Positions 39,505-50,179 of a DNA stretch of 64,000 bases are shown here, one piece after another (the first letter of the stretch is position 1; the number at the start of each line of letters is the position of its first letter). Source of the stretch: Diphasiastrum complanatum (lineage: Eukaryota > Streptophyta > Lycopodiopsida > Lycopodiales > Lycopodiaceae); contig CM055112.1 of the NCBI GenBank assembly GCA_029204225.1, positions 29,104,703 to 29,168,702 on the forward strand. The letters run 5' to 3'. A model generated the notes under the pieces. That model was not told where the DNA came from. It was given only the letters and a program-made list of their open reading frames with translations, and made no database searches. The position numbers were made by a program, and so were the translations under genes.

Positions 39505-40666
39505 TGTTGGGAATTAAGCTCACAGTCTTCTCCTTGGTGATGTTATTTTCTATTTCAAGATTTTTCCTGCACATTTATTGATCGCTAATCTAGGATCAGA
39601 TGCAACCTCTTTTGGTTCCATGTCTGCTCATCTGATACTTGCAAGAATCACAGAATTCAGACACCTGAACTATTCGAAGGATGACTATATCGGGCTTCCG
39701 GCTGATCTTCATCCATGGACTAAAGACTAAAGGGTAACCAATTCTATTCTTTTCACATTCGAATGTCAAGTTCAAGAATTCGAAGAACATTGAAGACCTG
39801 GTCATCTTCAACAACTTCAACAAATCAATTTTTTCTATTTCTCTGCAGAAATACTCTGTCTTCGCAACAGTCTGCAGTAATGAACTGATTGTCGCACATC
39901 GTTCGCATTTTTTTCAACTCCCGAAAAATGTGACAATTTTTTGATAGTGACTTCGTTTCAAACAATTTGAAGAAGTGAACTTTTTGTCGTCTTTTTCGCA
40001 TTTTCCCAAAATGTGCACTTCAGTCTACTTCAACGATCGACAATTTTAACTATTTCGGTATAGAGCGTAGAGCCAACCCCATCTGCCCATGCACAGAATC
40101 CACATGGAGTCAAAGACATCCATAGAGAGCTTTCTTGTATTAGAGATCCCATCAAAAAAAGTGAGCTAGTTCAAGTCATACCCAATGGCTTGAAAGATTA
40201 TTATGACAATCTTTTCCAATCCTATGCTATCAAAGAAGAGCTATCAAGCTTGGAGGCATTACAAGGTGTTCTTATTGCTGAAGAGTCAAGACATGAGAAC
40301 AAGCTTTTGAGGATGGAAAAATGATCCCTCAATCATATTGGTGATGGAAAAGCTTTATTTGTCAAAGACTCAAAATCCATTGAGGAAGAAATGCATGGCT
40401 ATCATAGATGTCTAAATGGTTTGCATTTCTTTCTGTTTGTAACAGAGAAGAGCACGGTTGTCTAGATGCCTAATCGTTCACATTCTCCTTATGGTTGTCT
40501 ACGACACCCATAATAACATTTGATCAAATTAGAACTGCTCTATCATTTCATTCTCTAAGTAATTCGGATCTTTTACATCGTATTATTGTTTTATTTGTTG
40601 GGATAACGGCCTTCATTTATGCTACCCGTGTCCATTCCATCAAAGTGGTATCAACATACCCCAACA
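39505..40666 (+). repeat. Copia LTR shared between two internal regions
   Basis: It begins TGTTGGGAATTAAGC right after a polypurine tract and ends ACCCCAACA, with perfect 7-bp terminal inverted repeats TGTTGGG/CCCAACA. A primer site follows at 40670. So one LTR lies between an RNase H end on the left and a gag start on the right. The 1,162-bp length includes a foreign gag scrap at 40100-40405. Boundaries are inferred from the terminal repeats; there is no second copy in the window to confirm them. Confidence 0.6.
40100..40405 (+). pseudogene. Copia gag scrap inside the LTR
   Basis: It reads DIHRELSCIRDPIKKSELVQ, then DYYDNLFQSYAIKEELSSLE and ALQGVLIAEESRHENKLLRM, one TGA, then GDGKALFVKDSK. 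This is the UBN2 gag region of the same Copia family as the minus-strand copy at 53192-54289 (there YDNLVQYFAIKEELPNLETL). It has no LTR or pol of its own. Confidence 0.75.
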
Positions 40667-40669
40667 AAT

Positions 40670-40685
40670 TGGTATCAGAGCTTGG
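40670..40685 (+). other. Primer-binding site after the shared Copia LTR
   Basis: TGGTATCAGAGCTTGG begins three bases after the LTR end and is complementary to initiator tRNA-Met. Confidence 0.8.
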
Positions 40686-40783
40686 TTTTGGATTTACTAG
40701 AGTCCAAGAATCAAAAGAACCTAATATGTTCATATTTCAGAGCTAGTTTATATATGATTTGTATAATTTCTATATATCGATCT

Positions 40784-41140
40784 ACATGGAAGGTTCAAAC
40801 TCTGAGATCCGCTTGATCAGGAAGTTCAATGGAGATTATTTCTACATGTGCAAATTCAAAATGAGAATGATTTTGATTGAAAGGAGTTATGGGGATACAA
40901 CAATGGTTCAATAGCCAGGACCAACGGAACTAGAAATGCCACCCGCATGGGAAGCAAATGATGGAAAAGCTCTTGCCATTGTATCCTTAAATCTAAAAGA
41001 CACTCAGAGAGCTCATGTATCAAATTGTGCCACTTTGAAAGAAGCATGAGACACTTTGACAATGTAGACTGATATTCCAAGGAATATTCTAGCCATCCTA
41101 CGTAACATCTTCAAAAATACAAGCATGATAGGATCTAAAC
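40784..41140 (+). pseudogene. Copia gag remnant
   Basis: The ATG at 40784 opens MEGSNSEIRLIRKFNGDYFY, then MCKFKMRMILIERSYG, and continues EANDGKALAIVSLNLKDTQR and HVSNCATLKEA. This is the N-terminal Copia gag pattern FNGxNYxxWKFKM...AxxxIxLxLxDxxxxHV. Stops replace residues near 40911, 41047 and 41065. Similarity fades after about 41140. Confidence 0.8.
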
Positions 41141-41990
41141 GTAGAACTTGCCCAACAAGTTTAGGCTTTACCGATATCCGTACTGGCTTAAGTTATTTAG
41201 TTCTAAGTTTAAATTGCCATGGGCACTGCACATAGATATGTAATTTCAAGTTATGTAAAAGTTAGTCACAAAGGCCTATTGGGGGTTTGTCCCATGGCAC
41301 CAGTGTGATTCAAAGTTAAGTTAGTCTATGTGACTTACTTGTCCCACAGTGCATTTTTGTAAGTGACCACCACTCCAAGTACAAATAGGAGTGGAAGAGT
41401 CCATTTTTGAGAAGAACCTCATTTGCAATACATGCCTATCTTTCTCTCTGAGTGTTCTCCCTTGTGTGGTTTCATGTACTGTGTTACTTTACATTGTATT
41501 GTACAATATTGATCTTCCAACAAGTTAAGTTAATCCAGGCCCTCCATTCTTTAGTAGGGTAAGCCTTAGAGGAGGAGATTTAGTTTAGGGTTTTATCTTT
41601 TAGGTTAAGCCGTCATTTGGGTTTAGTTGCTAAGTAGAGAAAAGAGATTCAAAAGAGTGGATCTTACCCTTCAAAATACTCACCACTATGCTCATGATTG
41701 TCTTCTTGCATCCATATCCAAGCTAGTTGGAGAAGCCATAGAGTAGACTAGTTGGGATACTGCCATAGTTATGCTAGTTGGAGCCATAGCCGGTGTGGAT
41801 GCCAAAGATACAACATTGGCACTGTTGCCGCTCTTTACTTACTTTTCACCATGTCTTCTAACTTCTTATTTGTAGATAGTGCTATTTTGTACATTGTTTT
41901 GTCATCTCACTTCATTTCTCTTGTTCTGTTTGCTGTTCTCAGGTGGATGGAAGCTTAGGATCAGCCGAACTGATCCATTTTTGAGAGAGG
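41141..41990. other. Non-coding, possible decayed LTR sequence
   Basis: No gene. The text around 41340-41530 (TTCTCTCTGAGTGTTCTC, ending CTTCCAACA near 41522) looks like the 3' portion of a plant Copia LTR, but no partner was found. Confidence 0.3.
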
Positions 41991-41994
41991 GGAT

Positions 41995-43110
41995 GAATTG
42001 CACACCATCCTCAACTTTTCTTGAAAAAAAAGGCTCAGAGACATTTTTGAGCAAAGATTCACCCAAACTAAACTCGCACAACCAGTTTTGGGCATTTCCA
42101 AGTCATAAGATCCATGATTTGAGCCTGTGCAAGTATCAGAAAGATACTTTTTCTGATTTCTACATCTTCCATGTTTTTTTCTTGCAAAAAGAGGTCTTGA
42201 AACGTTTTTTGTCTAATTTCCATTCAAGACCAACTCGCACAATTGATTTCTGGCATTTGCAGTACTTAAGATCCAATGGTTATAGCTGTGCGAGTTCCCA
42301 ATTAGCAACTTAAATGGATTTCTTCACTTAGACCTGTTTTTTTCATTTCAGATGTGGTTTTCAGGTCTAAAGAAATTCACACACCCACAAAATCGAAAGA
42401 TCTCAGTCTGATCTACATCCCAGGCCCTATGTGAATTCTATTTGAGAGTGGAAAGTTGGCTGCTTTTTCAAGCTGGGGTCTGTAGCTGTAAATTCAAAGA
42501 ACTCTATCCCTGTCCAGTCATTTTGGTTGTTGTAAAGCCGTCAACAGGGGTGCCCTAGGTAGAAGAATGTGCTCTCAGAGAGCCACTAGTATCCGCGGAC
42601 AGTAGAAGACATGATATCTGAAGCAAAGTTGTTGTCTGGAATCTCCATAGCTAGAAATACGTGAGTAAAGAGATAGGGTCAGGCGACGGGGGTCGCGCGC
42701 AACGATCCAGAGCAAGTCATAGTGTGTATAAGGAACTAGCTACTCGGGGTCTTGATCCAAGCTGATGGTGAGCCGTTGGATCCTTGATAGCCATTGGATC
42801 CTCTTAAATCCGTTGTGAACCTCATTTGAAATGGACCGAAGTGCATAAGGCACTTGAACGTCTTTAAAAAATCTTCAATTTGAAGTAGAATTTAAGTCCC
42901 TTCAAAAACTCAAATAGCCCTTACTTCCATTTCCTTTAGTCTAAAGGGGGCCTTTCAAGCTTATTCTTACTAATTTCCATGCAAGACCCCACTCGCACAG
43001 CCCATTTTTGACCTTTGTAGATCTCAAGGTCCATCTTTTTCAGCTGTGCAAGTACCAATATGAGCTCCACATGGATTTCTTCTCAAAAGCCTATTTTCTA
43101 ATCTGATTTT
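41995..43110. repeat. Three diverged copies of a ~110-bp repeat around CTCGCACA
   Basis: Copies start near 42050, 42215 and 42980. Each has AACTCGCACA then a TTTTGGGCATTTGCAGT-like phrase, AAGATCCA, TGTGCAAGT and an ATGGATTTCTTC-like tail. The stretch 42360-42970 between the second and third is unique. GTGCGAG, the complement of CTCGCAC, is also the core of the adjacent array, so the two may share an origin. Confidence 0.55.
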
Positions 43111-43119
43111 CAGGTCCCC

Positions 43120-43956
43120 CCGATGTGAGTCATTTTTGCAATTTTGCGTTATTACCTCTACCATTCTGTTGTGCGAGTTGTTTTTTGTGTTGTGCGAGTC
43201 ATTTCTATGTTGTACGAGTCATTTCTGTGTTGTACGAGTCATTTTTGGTGTTGTACGAGTCATTTTTGGAGTTGTACGAGTTATTTCTGTGTTGCACAAG
43301 TCATTTTTTTGTGCAAGTACTTCTTGTGCGAGTCATATTCCCGTCGGCGAGTCATCTTCGGTGCGAGTACATCAATTCCTGCGTGCACACATCAGTCACT
43401 GTGTGCGAGTAAGTACATTCTCATCGCGAGTCACCTTCCTGCGCGAGTCATTTCCAGGGTTTCTAGCTCCACGGGTACAGGGTTGCACGAGTTATTTTTT
43501 TGCAAGTCATCTTCTCTGTATGAGTCATATGCAAGTGGTAATTTACCCGTCCACGAGTCATTTTTTGCACTGAACACGCCTGTGCGAGTTGTAAATTTCT
43601 TTGAACGAGTCATTTTCATAGTGTGCGAGTAAGTTCCCACGTACGAGTCATTTTTCACCCCGAGTCGTGTGCGAGTACTTCCTGTGCGCGTCATTCCCAC
43701 GAGTTCTAGCTCCACGGGTACAGGTTTGTGCGAATCATACTTTGGTACGAGTCATCTTCCAAGTCTGGGCGAGTCATTTTGAATTGTTCCCTTGTGCAAG
43801 TCATTTCTAGTTCTTTCGGAAATCCTTCAACCATGTGCGAGTCATCTTCCAACTCTGTGCGAGTCATCTTTTCAACCCTGTGCGAGTCATTTTGACTTGT
43901 TTTGTGCAAGAATCCGCCCTCAGCTATTGTTAGACACCGTAGGATATTGTGCAAAT
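43120..43956 (+). repeat. Degenerate minisatellite, core GTGCGAGTCATTT
   Basis: At least 30 variants of T(G)TGCGAGTCATTTT occur at irregular 15-45-bp spacing, with the closest spacing (about 22 bp) at 43180-43300. A longer internal duplication, CTAGCTCCACGGGTACAGG, occurs near 43462 and 43708. Translation in any frame gives repetitive Val-Arg-Val-Ile or Cys-Glu-Ser strings, a by-product. The array resumes past the chromovirus (GTGCGAGTTCATAAACC at 50294), so that element inserted inside it. Confidence 0.8.
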
Positions 43957-44314
43957 TGTTACGAGCTCGTAACCAGTGCCGAACCCTAGAGAACACAGAT
44001 AGGTCAGATACCACAGTCAGGGTCGTGTCCAGCGTACATGACCAACAGGGCAAGACAGTGTGAGTAGTGTGCCCCAGCACGGTCCATAGCCATGGCGGGC
44101 CTAACACAGCCTAGGGACCCTGTCAGCAGGATAGGGCCCCCAGTTGGGTCCCGACGTGCAGTCGGCCACGTCAGTGCCACGTGGCCGACACTTGGCAGTA
44201 GCATGCTACCAGTCCTCACACTGGGCTAGGAGGGGCTTACTCTATATCAGGGAGTAGGCAAGGTTGGGTGGATCAGTTAGTGTTTGCCCTACTGTGGTGT
44301 TAGGATCTATTACA
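43957..44314 (+). repeat. 5' LTR of chromovirus
   Basis: It begins TGTTACGAGCTCGTAACC, with a short internal palindrome TTACGAGCTCGTAA, and ends CTATTACA. A CTATATCA promoter-like segment lies near 44241. GC-rich compared with its surroundings. Confidence 0.95.
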
Positions 44315-44315
44315 C

Positions 44316-44331
44316 TGGTATCAGAGCCATC
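44316..44331 (+). other. Primer-binding site of chromovirus
   Basis: TGGTATCAGAGCCATC begins one base after the LTR and complements the initiator tRNA-Met 3' end. The leader 44332-45026 is non-coding, with repeated GGTCCAGCGCTG words. Confidence 0.9.
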
Positions 44332-45026
44332 TCCATCCTAGGGAGTTCAGGACAGCAGTAGAGAAAGCTATCAGAAGATAGGAAAGATTTCTCAGATTCT
44401 CAGGAAAGAATTGAGGAGGAAAATCGCTGTAGGAACAGCTTTCAAATCCTTGAAATTTGCTGGGAATTTACAGTTGTTTGAGGCACAATCCCTTGTAGAA
44501 GCTCAGCGCTGAAAAATCAGGGATTTACCCTTGATTTTTATGTATCAGTTGTGGATTTTTGAGCACATTTTATATAGAAAACGTGGAGCAGGTCCAGCGC
44601 TGCCAAATTGGGTGGAAACTTCGAATTTGGAGTGAAATTTTCTGGAATTTGGAGCGGATCTGAGACAGAATCGTGGGTGCAGGTCCAGCGCTGAAGGTCT
44701 TTGGTAGGAACCACAAGTTTGCAACTGTTTTGGGTCCTAAAACGGGAATTTTGGAGCAAAAAGGTATACACCTCAGACAGCGAGGGAAGGGGCCAAGACG
44801 ATCAGAAGTTTGTTTCTTTTTCTTGGTACCTTGATCTCTGATTTTTCCGGACAGCAGATCTGAAAGCAGTGGAGGAAAAGCTGAAAGGGCTTTTCTTGAT
44901 TCTTTCTTTGGAAGTACAGTCCTCAGAAACAGCTAAGTCATCTTTCCTTTCCCTTGTACAGTTGTAAATTAGTCTTTTAGACTTTTTTCCTTCAGAAGTT
45001 AAGGTAGCTCTCTTTCAGTTTCGAAG

Positions 45027-45716
45027 ATGACCACTCCTCAGGGACCTGATCAACCCCAGGAGAGAGGCTTCGACGAACTTGAAACAGAAGCCTTGGCTTA
45101 CAGAAAAGGGAAGGAACCCATGGAAGTAGAAGAACAGGAACAGTTCGCCGAAGAACTCGACGAACTGGTTACCAAGGAGCAGTTCCTCCAATTGGTAACA
45201 GAAGTGGATGAACTGAAGCTGGCATTAGCCAATTTCAAGTCCAGTGTGGACGACTCGTTCGCTGAACTCAAAAACTTGATTTTGAGCTCCGCGAAAGGAA
45301 GCCTTCCCTCCACTTCTCAGTTATCCCCTTCTCCACTTCCATCAGTTTCGGGTGAGACTTTACGGTCTCACCCCAGTGTTTTTAAAGATTTAAAGCCTCC
45401 TACTTTTAATGGGGAAGAGAAGGATAGAAATGCAGATATTCTACAAACCTTCCTCAGCAAATGGAAGAACATTCATGCTCTTAAACAGACCCCTGACCAT
45501 TTGCAAGCAATTGAGGCCAGTCTTTCTTTAGGGCCTATGGCCTATAAGTGGTGGTTAAATCTCCAGGAGACTGGGCAGACTCCCCGGTCATGGAAAGCTT
45601 TTGAAGAAGCTTTCCTAAGAGAATTTCTACCAGAGAATGAACTTGATAGAGCCTGGGAAGCCTGGGAAAGAACAGTAATGGACAAGTCCCTCATCCAATA
45701 TATCTCGCAGTATTGA
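45027..45716 (+). CDS. Chromovirus Gag, N-terminal part, ends at in-frame TGA
   Basis: It starts MTTPQGPDQPQERGFDELET and includes a predicted coiled acidic stretch (EEQEQFAEELDELVTKEQFL), a Ser/Pro linker, then the retrotransposon gag domain (KDLKPPTFNGEEKD, AYKWWLNLQ, FEEAFLREFLPENELDRAWE). It halts at TGA in the phrase LIQYISQY[12 protein letters not shown]. The reading frame continues unchanged on the other side, so this is a nonsense codon and not a frameshift. A CGA-to-TGA change by methyl-cytosine deamination would explain it (inference). Confidence 0.9.
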   Translation: MTTPQGPDQPQERGFDELETEALAYRKGKEPMEVEEQEQFAEELDELVTKEQFLQLVTEVDELKLALANFKSSVDDSFAELKNLILSSAKGSLPSTSQLSPSPLPSVSGETLRSHPSVFKDLKPPTFNGEEKDRNADILQTFLSKWKNIHALKQTPDHLQAIEASLSLGPMAYKWWLNLQETGQTPRSWKAFEEAFLREFLPENELDRAWEAWERTVMDKSLIQYISQY

Positions 45717-48700
45717 GAGGCAATTTTAAAGATTAAAAATATGGATGACTATCAAAAAATCAGGGGATTTGTCCGTGGCCTCAAAGATGAATATAAAGTA
45801 GAGGTCCAGAGAAACTCGCCTACTACCCTTGAGCAAGCTCTCAGATATGCTCAAATCTATGATGATTCAGTGGGTAGGAAGAGAGCGAGACAGCAACCAC
45901 TTTCTGAGCAGCTTCCTCAGAAAGACTTTCAATTTAAAAAGAAATTTTTAAAAAGAAAGAAAGAAGATAAATTTAAAGGTGAAGCTCCTCAGAAACGCCC
46001 TTCACACATACAGCCCTTAAAACCAGATGATTTTGAGAAAGCCAAACAAGAACGTTTGTGCTTTGTGTGTATGGGCAAGGGACACACAGTCAGACAGTGT
46101 CCCAAGGGGCCTTTCACTAAAAAAGATAAAAAACAAGTTCATCTTGTTCAGACTGTATGTTTCCCCAGTGACTCGGCAGCTTCCGAGATCAAAGTGTATC
46201 ATGAAGATCATGAACACTGTTGCCAGCTGACCTCTGCAATGCTAGCGAGACCCTTCAGCTTTGGGCCGCATGACCTAGTACGTATGCATGGGAAAGTTGG
46301 TAACCAGTCAGTAAGAGTCATGGTTGATGATGGGGCAACCCATAATTTCATCAACCACACCCTGGTTAAAAAGCTTAAACTACCAGAAGTACCTAGTCAG
46401 CATAGGTACATAGTTTCATTAGCTAAGGGTGAAGATAAAAAAATATGGGAAACTATGGTAAGTAAGTTAAATCTTGGTATTCAGGGGTACCAAGATCAAA
46501 TAAACTTTCAGATAATGCACCTGGATCGAACAGACATTGTTCTCGGGAGAGATTGGCTCTACAGTTTAGGACCTTCCCTCCACAGAAACTATCAGGAGAA
46601 CACCCTTAGCTTTCAGTATAAAGGCCGAGAGATCCAGTTGCATGGGGAGCATGATGTTCCCAACAGCCCTATGGTCTGCAGTTCAGAGCTCTGTCAGCTA
46701 ATCGGAGACGAAGACCATCAGGTATTCTTATGTGACTTTCAGTTTATTCTTGAAGTTTCTATTTCCAGTTCTATTCAGCAGAAAATCAGTAAATTAGAAA
46801 CTTTATTGTCTAAATTTAAAGATGTTTTTCCTGAAGATTTGCCACATGGTTTACCACCTAGCAGAGAGGTAGATCATGTAATAAACCTAGTACCAGGTAC
46901 AGCACCTGTTTCTAAACCTCCGTATCGGGTCAGCCGAACAGTGGATGAAGAAATAACTAGGCAGTTAACAGACTATCTTGGGAAAGGCCAAATTCAGACC
47001 AGTAGTTCACCATGGGCCTCACCAGTCCTATTGGTGAAAAAGAAAGAGGGGTCTATGCGTCTTTGCGTAGATTACAGAGCCCTCAATAAAGTCACAATTA
47101 AGAATAAATACCCTATGCCTCGGGCAGACGAGTTGTTTGATCAACTCGACGGGGCTAAGTTTTTCAGTAAAATAGACCTTAGATCGGGATATCATCAAGT
47201 CCGTATAAAATCGGAAGATGTCTCGAAAACAGCTTTTAGGACTCGTCACGGTTATTATGAGTTTAAGGTGATGCCATTTGGACTCACAAATGCTCCAGCT
47301 ACCTTTATGACCTTGATGAACAGTGTCCTCAGACCATACTTGGGTAAGTTTGTGGTCGTATTTTTAGATGACATCCTCGTCTACAGCAAAACGAGGAAGG
47401 AGCATCTAAAACACCTCAGAAAGGTGTTTCGACTGCTCAGAAAGCATAAGCTTTATGCTAAACAATCCAAGTGTGAATTCTTCGTTGAAGAAGTAGCATA
47501 TTTGGGTCACATTATCTCTTCAGATGGGATTAAGATGGACCCAAATAAGGTTAAAGCCATACTCAGTTGGCTGAGACCTCAGAATATTTTGGAACTTCAA
47601 ATCTTTCTTGGTCTGGCGGGATATTACAGACGATTTGTCAAGGAATATGCTCAGATAGCAGTCCCTATGACAAATCTTCTTAAGGGGAAGGGAAAGGAGT
47701 TCATTTGGGAGTCTGCACAACAGGAGAGCTTTGATGCTCTCAAAACAGCCTTAGCTACAGCACCAGTCTTAAAAGTCGTCGACCCCAATCAGCCATTTGT
47801 GGTCGAAACAGATGCTAGCGACTTTGCAGTAGGCGCTGTGCTAACTCAGGGTGGACGACCAGTTGCGTTCGAGAGTAAAAAACTCGAGCCAGCTCAGACT
47901 AGGTACAGTGCCTATGAAAAGGAACTCTTTTCTATAGTCCATGCCCTTAAGACTTGGAGGCATTATTTGTATGGTGCCAACTTTGAGGTCCTGACAGACC
48001 ATGAGAGTCTCAGATACCTTTGCAATCAACCTGAGCTTAGAGGTCGGAAAGCTCGTTGGGCAGAGTTGATGCAAGAGTTTGACATGTCTATCAGATATAG
48101 GCGTGGAAAATTCAATACAGTAGCAGATGCCCTTAGCAGAATGCCTATGATAAACGAGCTGAGTTTTACTCAGATTCGTAATGAGTTACTCGAGTCCTTG
48201 AGAGGGAAATGCCAGCATGATGCATTCTTCTCTATTATCTGGAACTCAGTCCAGAACAGACAGTTACAGACTCCAGAACCAGTTCCCGGGGCTGGTGCCA
48301 GTTCATCCAAGAATACAGCAGCTTCCGTTGAGGATGATGATGAGTCCGAGTATACGTCGTCAGATGACGTTGAGGATTCTGAGCCTGTATTACCCAAGCA
48401 AACCCCAGTGGTTGAGGGTCAGTTGACTCAAGGATTCAAATGGAAACAGTATTCCATTCAGGATGAGTACTTGCTCTATAGAGATAGAGTATGTGTCCCC
48501 AATTCAGAGGATTATAGGCAGCAGGTCCTATATGAATGTCATGACAATCCTAGCGCGGGACACCCAGGCATACAGAAGACCTATGAGCTTCTTCGTAGGC
48601 AATTTTTCTGGCCCAGTATGAAAAAGGACGTCCACCAGTATGTAACCAGTTGCCAGAAATGTCAAGTAAATAAAGCAGAGCGTTTAAAGGCAGGAGGGTT

Positions 48701-49805
48701 GTTGCATCCCTTAGAAATACCAGCTGGTAAATGGGAGAGTATCTCCATGGATTTTATAGTAGGCCTGCCTAAAACCCAAAAGGGTAATGACGCTATATGG
48801 GTCACAGTTGACCGTCTGACCAAAATGGCTCATTTTATTCCGACCAAAACAACCGTTAGAGCTCCAGAGTTAGCGAGGTTGTTTGTAGACGGGCTATTTA
48901 AATTGTACGGTCTACCTTCCGGCATAGTCAGCGACCGGGACAGTAAGTTTACTGGAAATTTTTGGAAGGCAGTATTCCATCATCTCCATACTAAACTTAA
49001 TATGAGTACCACTGACCATCCACAGACGGACGGTCAAACAGAAAGGGTAAATCAAGTGCTGGAGGATATGCTTCGTGCATACGTCAGCAAGAGGCAGACT
49101 AATTGGGAGGAGTATCTCTCAATATTAGAGTTTGCTTACAACAGTACCAAACATTCAGCTACGGGATACAGCCCATTTATGCTGATGTACGGTTTTCAGC
49201 CACGCTCACCCACAGCTGTAGGGTTTAAACAAGAAAAAGTTGAAGCAGCCAGAAACTTTTTAGAAGACCTAAACCAGATGATAGAACATGCTAAGCGTAG
49301 CATTAGACAATCCCAGGATCGAGCCAGGCATTATGCAGATCCACACAGACGGGATGTGCAGTTCTCCACTGGTGAGAAAGTCTACTTGAGAGTCCCAGTT
49401 GACTCTAAAACCCTCAAATCAGGAGTGTGTGCTAAGTTGTCTCCAAGGTATTGTGGTCCCTTTACCATCAGTAGGAGACTAGGCGAAGTCACCTATGAAC
49501 TAGAACTCCCACACAGCAGTAAGGTTTTTCCAGTTTTTCATGTAAGTCAGTTACGAAAAGCCTTAACCAGATCAGATAATCTGGTAGGGGACAGTGTTCT
49601 AGTTCTCCCATTGGATCCTCAACAACCTCCACATGAACCAGAGGAAATTCTTGATAGTAGAGAGACGCAGACTCGTCATACTCTATACCGAGAATATCTG
49701 GTTAAGTGGAATGATCAGCCTGTTGAGAATGCCACTTGGGAAAGAGGCAGTGTCCTTCGCAAGATTTTTCCAGACTTTGTCTTAGAGGACCAAGACGGTT
49801 CTTAA
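45717..49805 (+). CDS. Chromovirus Gag C-term and Pol with chromodomain
   Basis: Same frame as the upstream gag; the first ATG is at 45741, giving 1,354 residues. Numbering from that Met: end of the gag domain (1-45), basic region, zinc knuckle [14 protein letters not shown] (107-120), protease [11 protein letters not shown] (about 193), RT with [32 protein letters not shown] and the catalytic FLDDI (about 540), RNase H from [15 protein letters not shown] (about 686), integrase zinc domain (H...H...CQKCQ), the core Asp-Asp-Glu in [18 protein letters not shown] and [14 protein letters not shown], and a C-terminal chromodomain ([20 protein letters not shown]). Chromodomain chromoviruses use this module to target marked chromatin. 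No internal stop; every catalytic residue is present. Confidence 0.96.
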   Translation, partial: EAILKIKNMDDYQKIRGFVRGLKDEYKVEVQRNSPTTLEQALRYAQIYDDSVGRKRARQQPLSEQLPQKDFQFKKKFLKRKKEDKFKGEAPQKRPSHIQPLKPDDFEKAKQERLCFVCMGKGHTVRQCPKGPFTKKDKKQVHLVQTVCFPSDSAASEIKVYHEDHEHCCQLTSAMLARPFSFGPHDLVRMHGKVGNQSVRVMVDDGATHNFINHTLVKKLKLPEVPSQHRYIVSLAKGEDKKIWETMVSKLNLGIQGYQDQINFQIMHLDRTDIVLGRDWLYSLGPSLHRNYQENTLSFQYKGREIQLHGEHDVPNSPMVCSSELCQLIGDEDHQVFLCDFQFILEVSISSSIQQKISKLETLLSKFKDVFPEDLPHGLPPSREVDHVINLVPGTAPVSKPPYRVSRTVDEEITRQLTDYLGKGQIQTSSSPWASPVLLVKKKEGSMRLCVDYRALNKVTIKNKYPMPRADELFDQLDGAKFFSKIDLRSGYHQVRIKSEDVSKTAFRTRHGYYEFKVMPFGLTNAPATFMTLMNSVLRPYLGKFVVVFLDDILVYSKTRKEHLKHLRKVFRLLRKHKLYAKQSKCEFFVEEVAYLGHIISSDGIKMDPNKVKAILSWLRPQNILELQIFLGLAGYYRRFVKEYAQIAVPMTNLLKGKGKEFIWESAQQESFDALKTALATAPVLKVVDPNQPFVVETDASDFAVGAVLTQGGRPVAFESKKLEPAQTRYSAYEKELFSIVHALKTWRHYLYGANFEVLTDHESLRYLCNQPELRGRKARWAELMQEFDMSIRYRRGKFNTVADALSRMPMINELSFTQIRNELLESLRGKCQHDAFFSIIWNSVQNRQLQTPEPVPGAGASSSKNTAASVEDDDESEYTSSDDVEDSEPVLPKQTPVVEGQLTQGFKWKQYSIQDEYLLYRDRVCVPNSEDYRQQVLYECHDNPSAGHPGIQKTYELLRRQFFWPSMKKDVHQYVTSCQKCQVNKAERLKAGGLLHPLEIPAGKWESISMDFIVGLPKTQKGNDAIWVTVDRLTKMAHFIPTKTTVRAPELARLFVDGLFKLYGLPSGIVSDRDSKFTGNFWKAVFHHLHTKLNMSTTDHPQTDGQTERVNQVLEDMLRAYVSKRQTNWEEYLSILEFAYNSTKHSATGYSPFMLMYGFQPRSPTAVGFKQEKVEAARNFLEDLNQMIEHAKRSIRQSQDRARHYADPHRRDVQFSTGEKVYLRVPVDSKTLKSGVCAKLSPRYCGPFTISRRLGEVTYELELPHSSKVFPVFHVSQLRKALTRSDNLVGDSVLVLPLDPQQPPHEPEEILDSRETQTRHTLYREYLVKWNDQPVENATWERGSVLRKIFPDFVLEDQDGS

Positions 49806-49816
49806 GGGGGAGGGAG
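49804..49816 (+). other. Polypurine tract of chromovirus
   Basis: AAGGGGGAGGGAG overlaps the stop codon of pol and directly precedes the 3' LTR. A clean plus-strand primer. Confidence 0.9.
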
Positions 49817-50174
49817 TGTTACGAGCTCGTAACCAGTGCCGAACCCTAGAGAACACAGATAGGTCAGATACCACAGTCAGGGTCGTGTCCAGCGTACATG
49901 ACCAACAGGGCAAGACAGTGTGAGTAGTGTGCCCCAGCACGGTCCATAGCCATGGCGGGCCTAACACAGCCTAGGGACCCTGTCAGCAGGATAGGGCCCC
50001 CAGTTGGGTCCCGACGTGCAGTCGGCCACGTCAGTGCCACGTGGCCGACACTTGGCAGTAGCATGCTACCAGTCCTCACACTGGGCTAGGAGGGGCTTAC
50101 TCTATATCAGGGAGTAGGCAAGGTTGGGTGGATCAGTTAGTGTTTGCCCTACTGTGGTGTTAGGATCTATTACA
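49817..50174 (+). repeat. 3' LTR of chromovirus
   Basis: 358 bp with no difference from the 5' LTR seen by eye. Even the open frames on its minus strand match those of the 5' LTR. Followed by the CAAAT target duplicate. Confidence 0.95.
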
Positions 50175-50179
50175 CAAAT

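Larger units (their letters stand above)
43957..50174 (+). mobile_element. Complete Ty3/gypsy chromovirus, 6.2 kb
   Basis: Two 358-bp LTRs (43957-44314 and 49817-50174) look identical by eye, and a perfect 5-bp target-site duplication CAAAT flanks the element (43952-43956 and 50175-50179). In order it holds a primer site, a 710-bp leader, gag with a CCHC knuckle, protease, RT, RNase H, integrase and a C-terminal chromodomain, then a polypurine tract. The only defect seen is a TGA inside gag at 45714-45716. Identical LTRs imply a very recent insertion. It lies inside the GTGCGAG minisatellite. Confidence 0.97.

Noticed and set aside
43125-43632. Overlapping ORFs of 95-162 codons on the plus strand
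   Set aside because: They occur in all frames across the GTGCGAG minisatellite and encode only repetitive Val/Cys/Ser strings. The repeat explains them.
43120-43956. CRISPR-like array
   Set aside because: The spacing is irregular, cores are variable and the context is a plant nuclear genome; it is a minisatellite.
44004-44219. 71-codon minus-strand ORF found twice (also 49864-50079)
   Set aside because: It lies wholly inside the identical chromovirus LTRs. Its duplication comes from the LTR pair and not from gene conservation.
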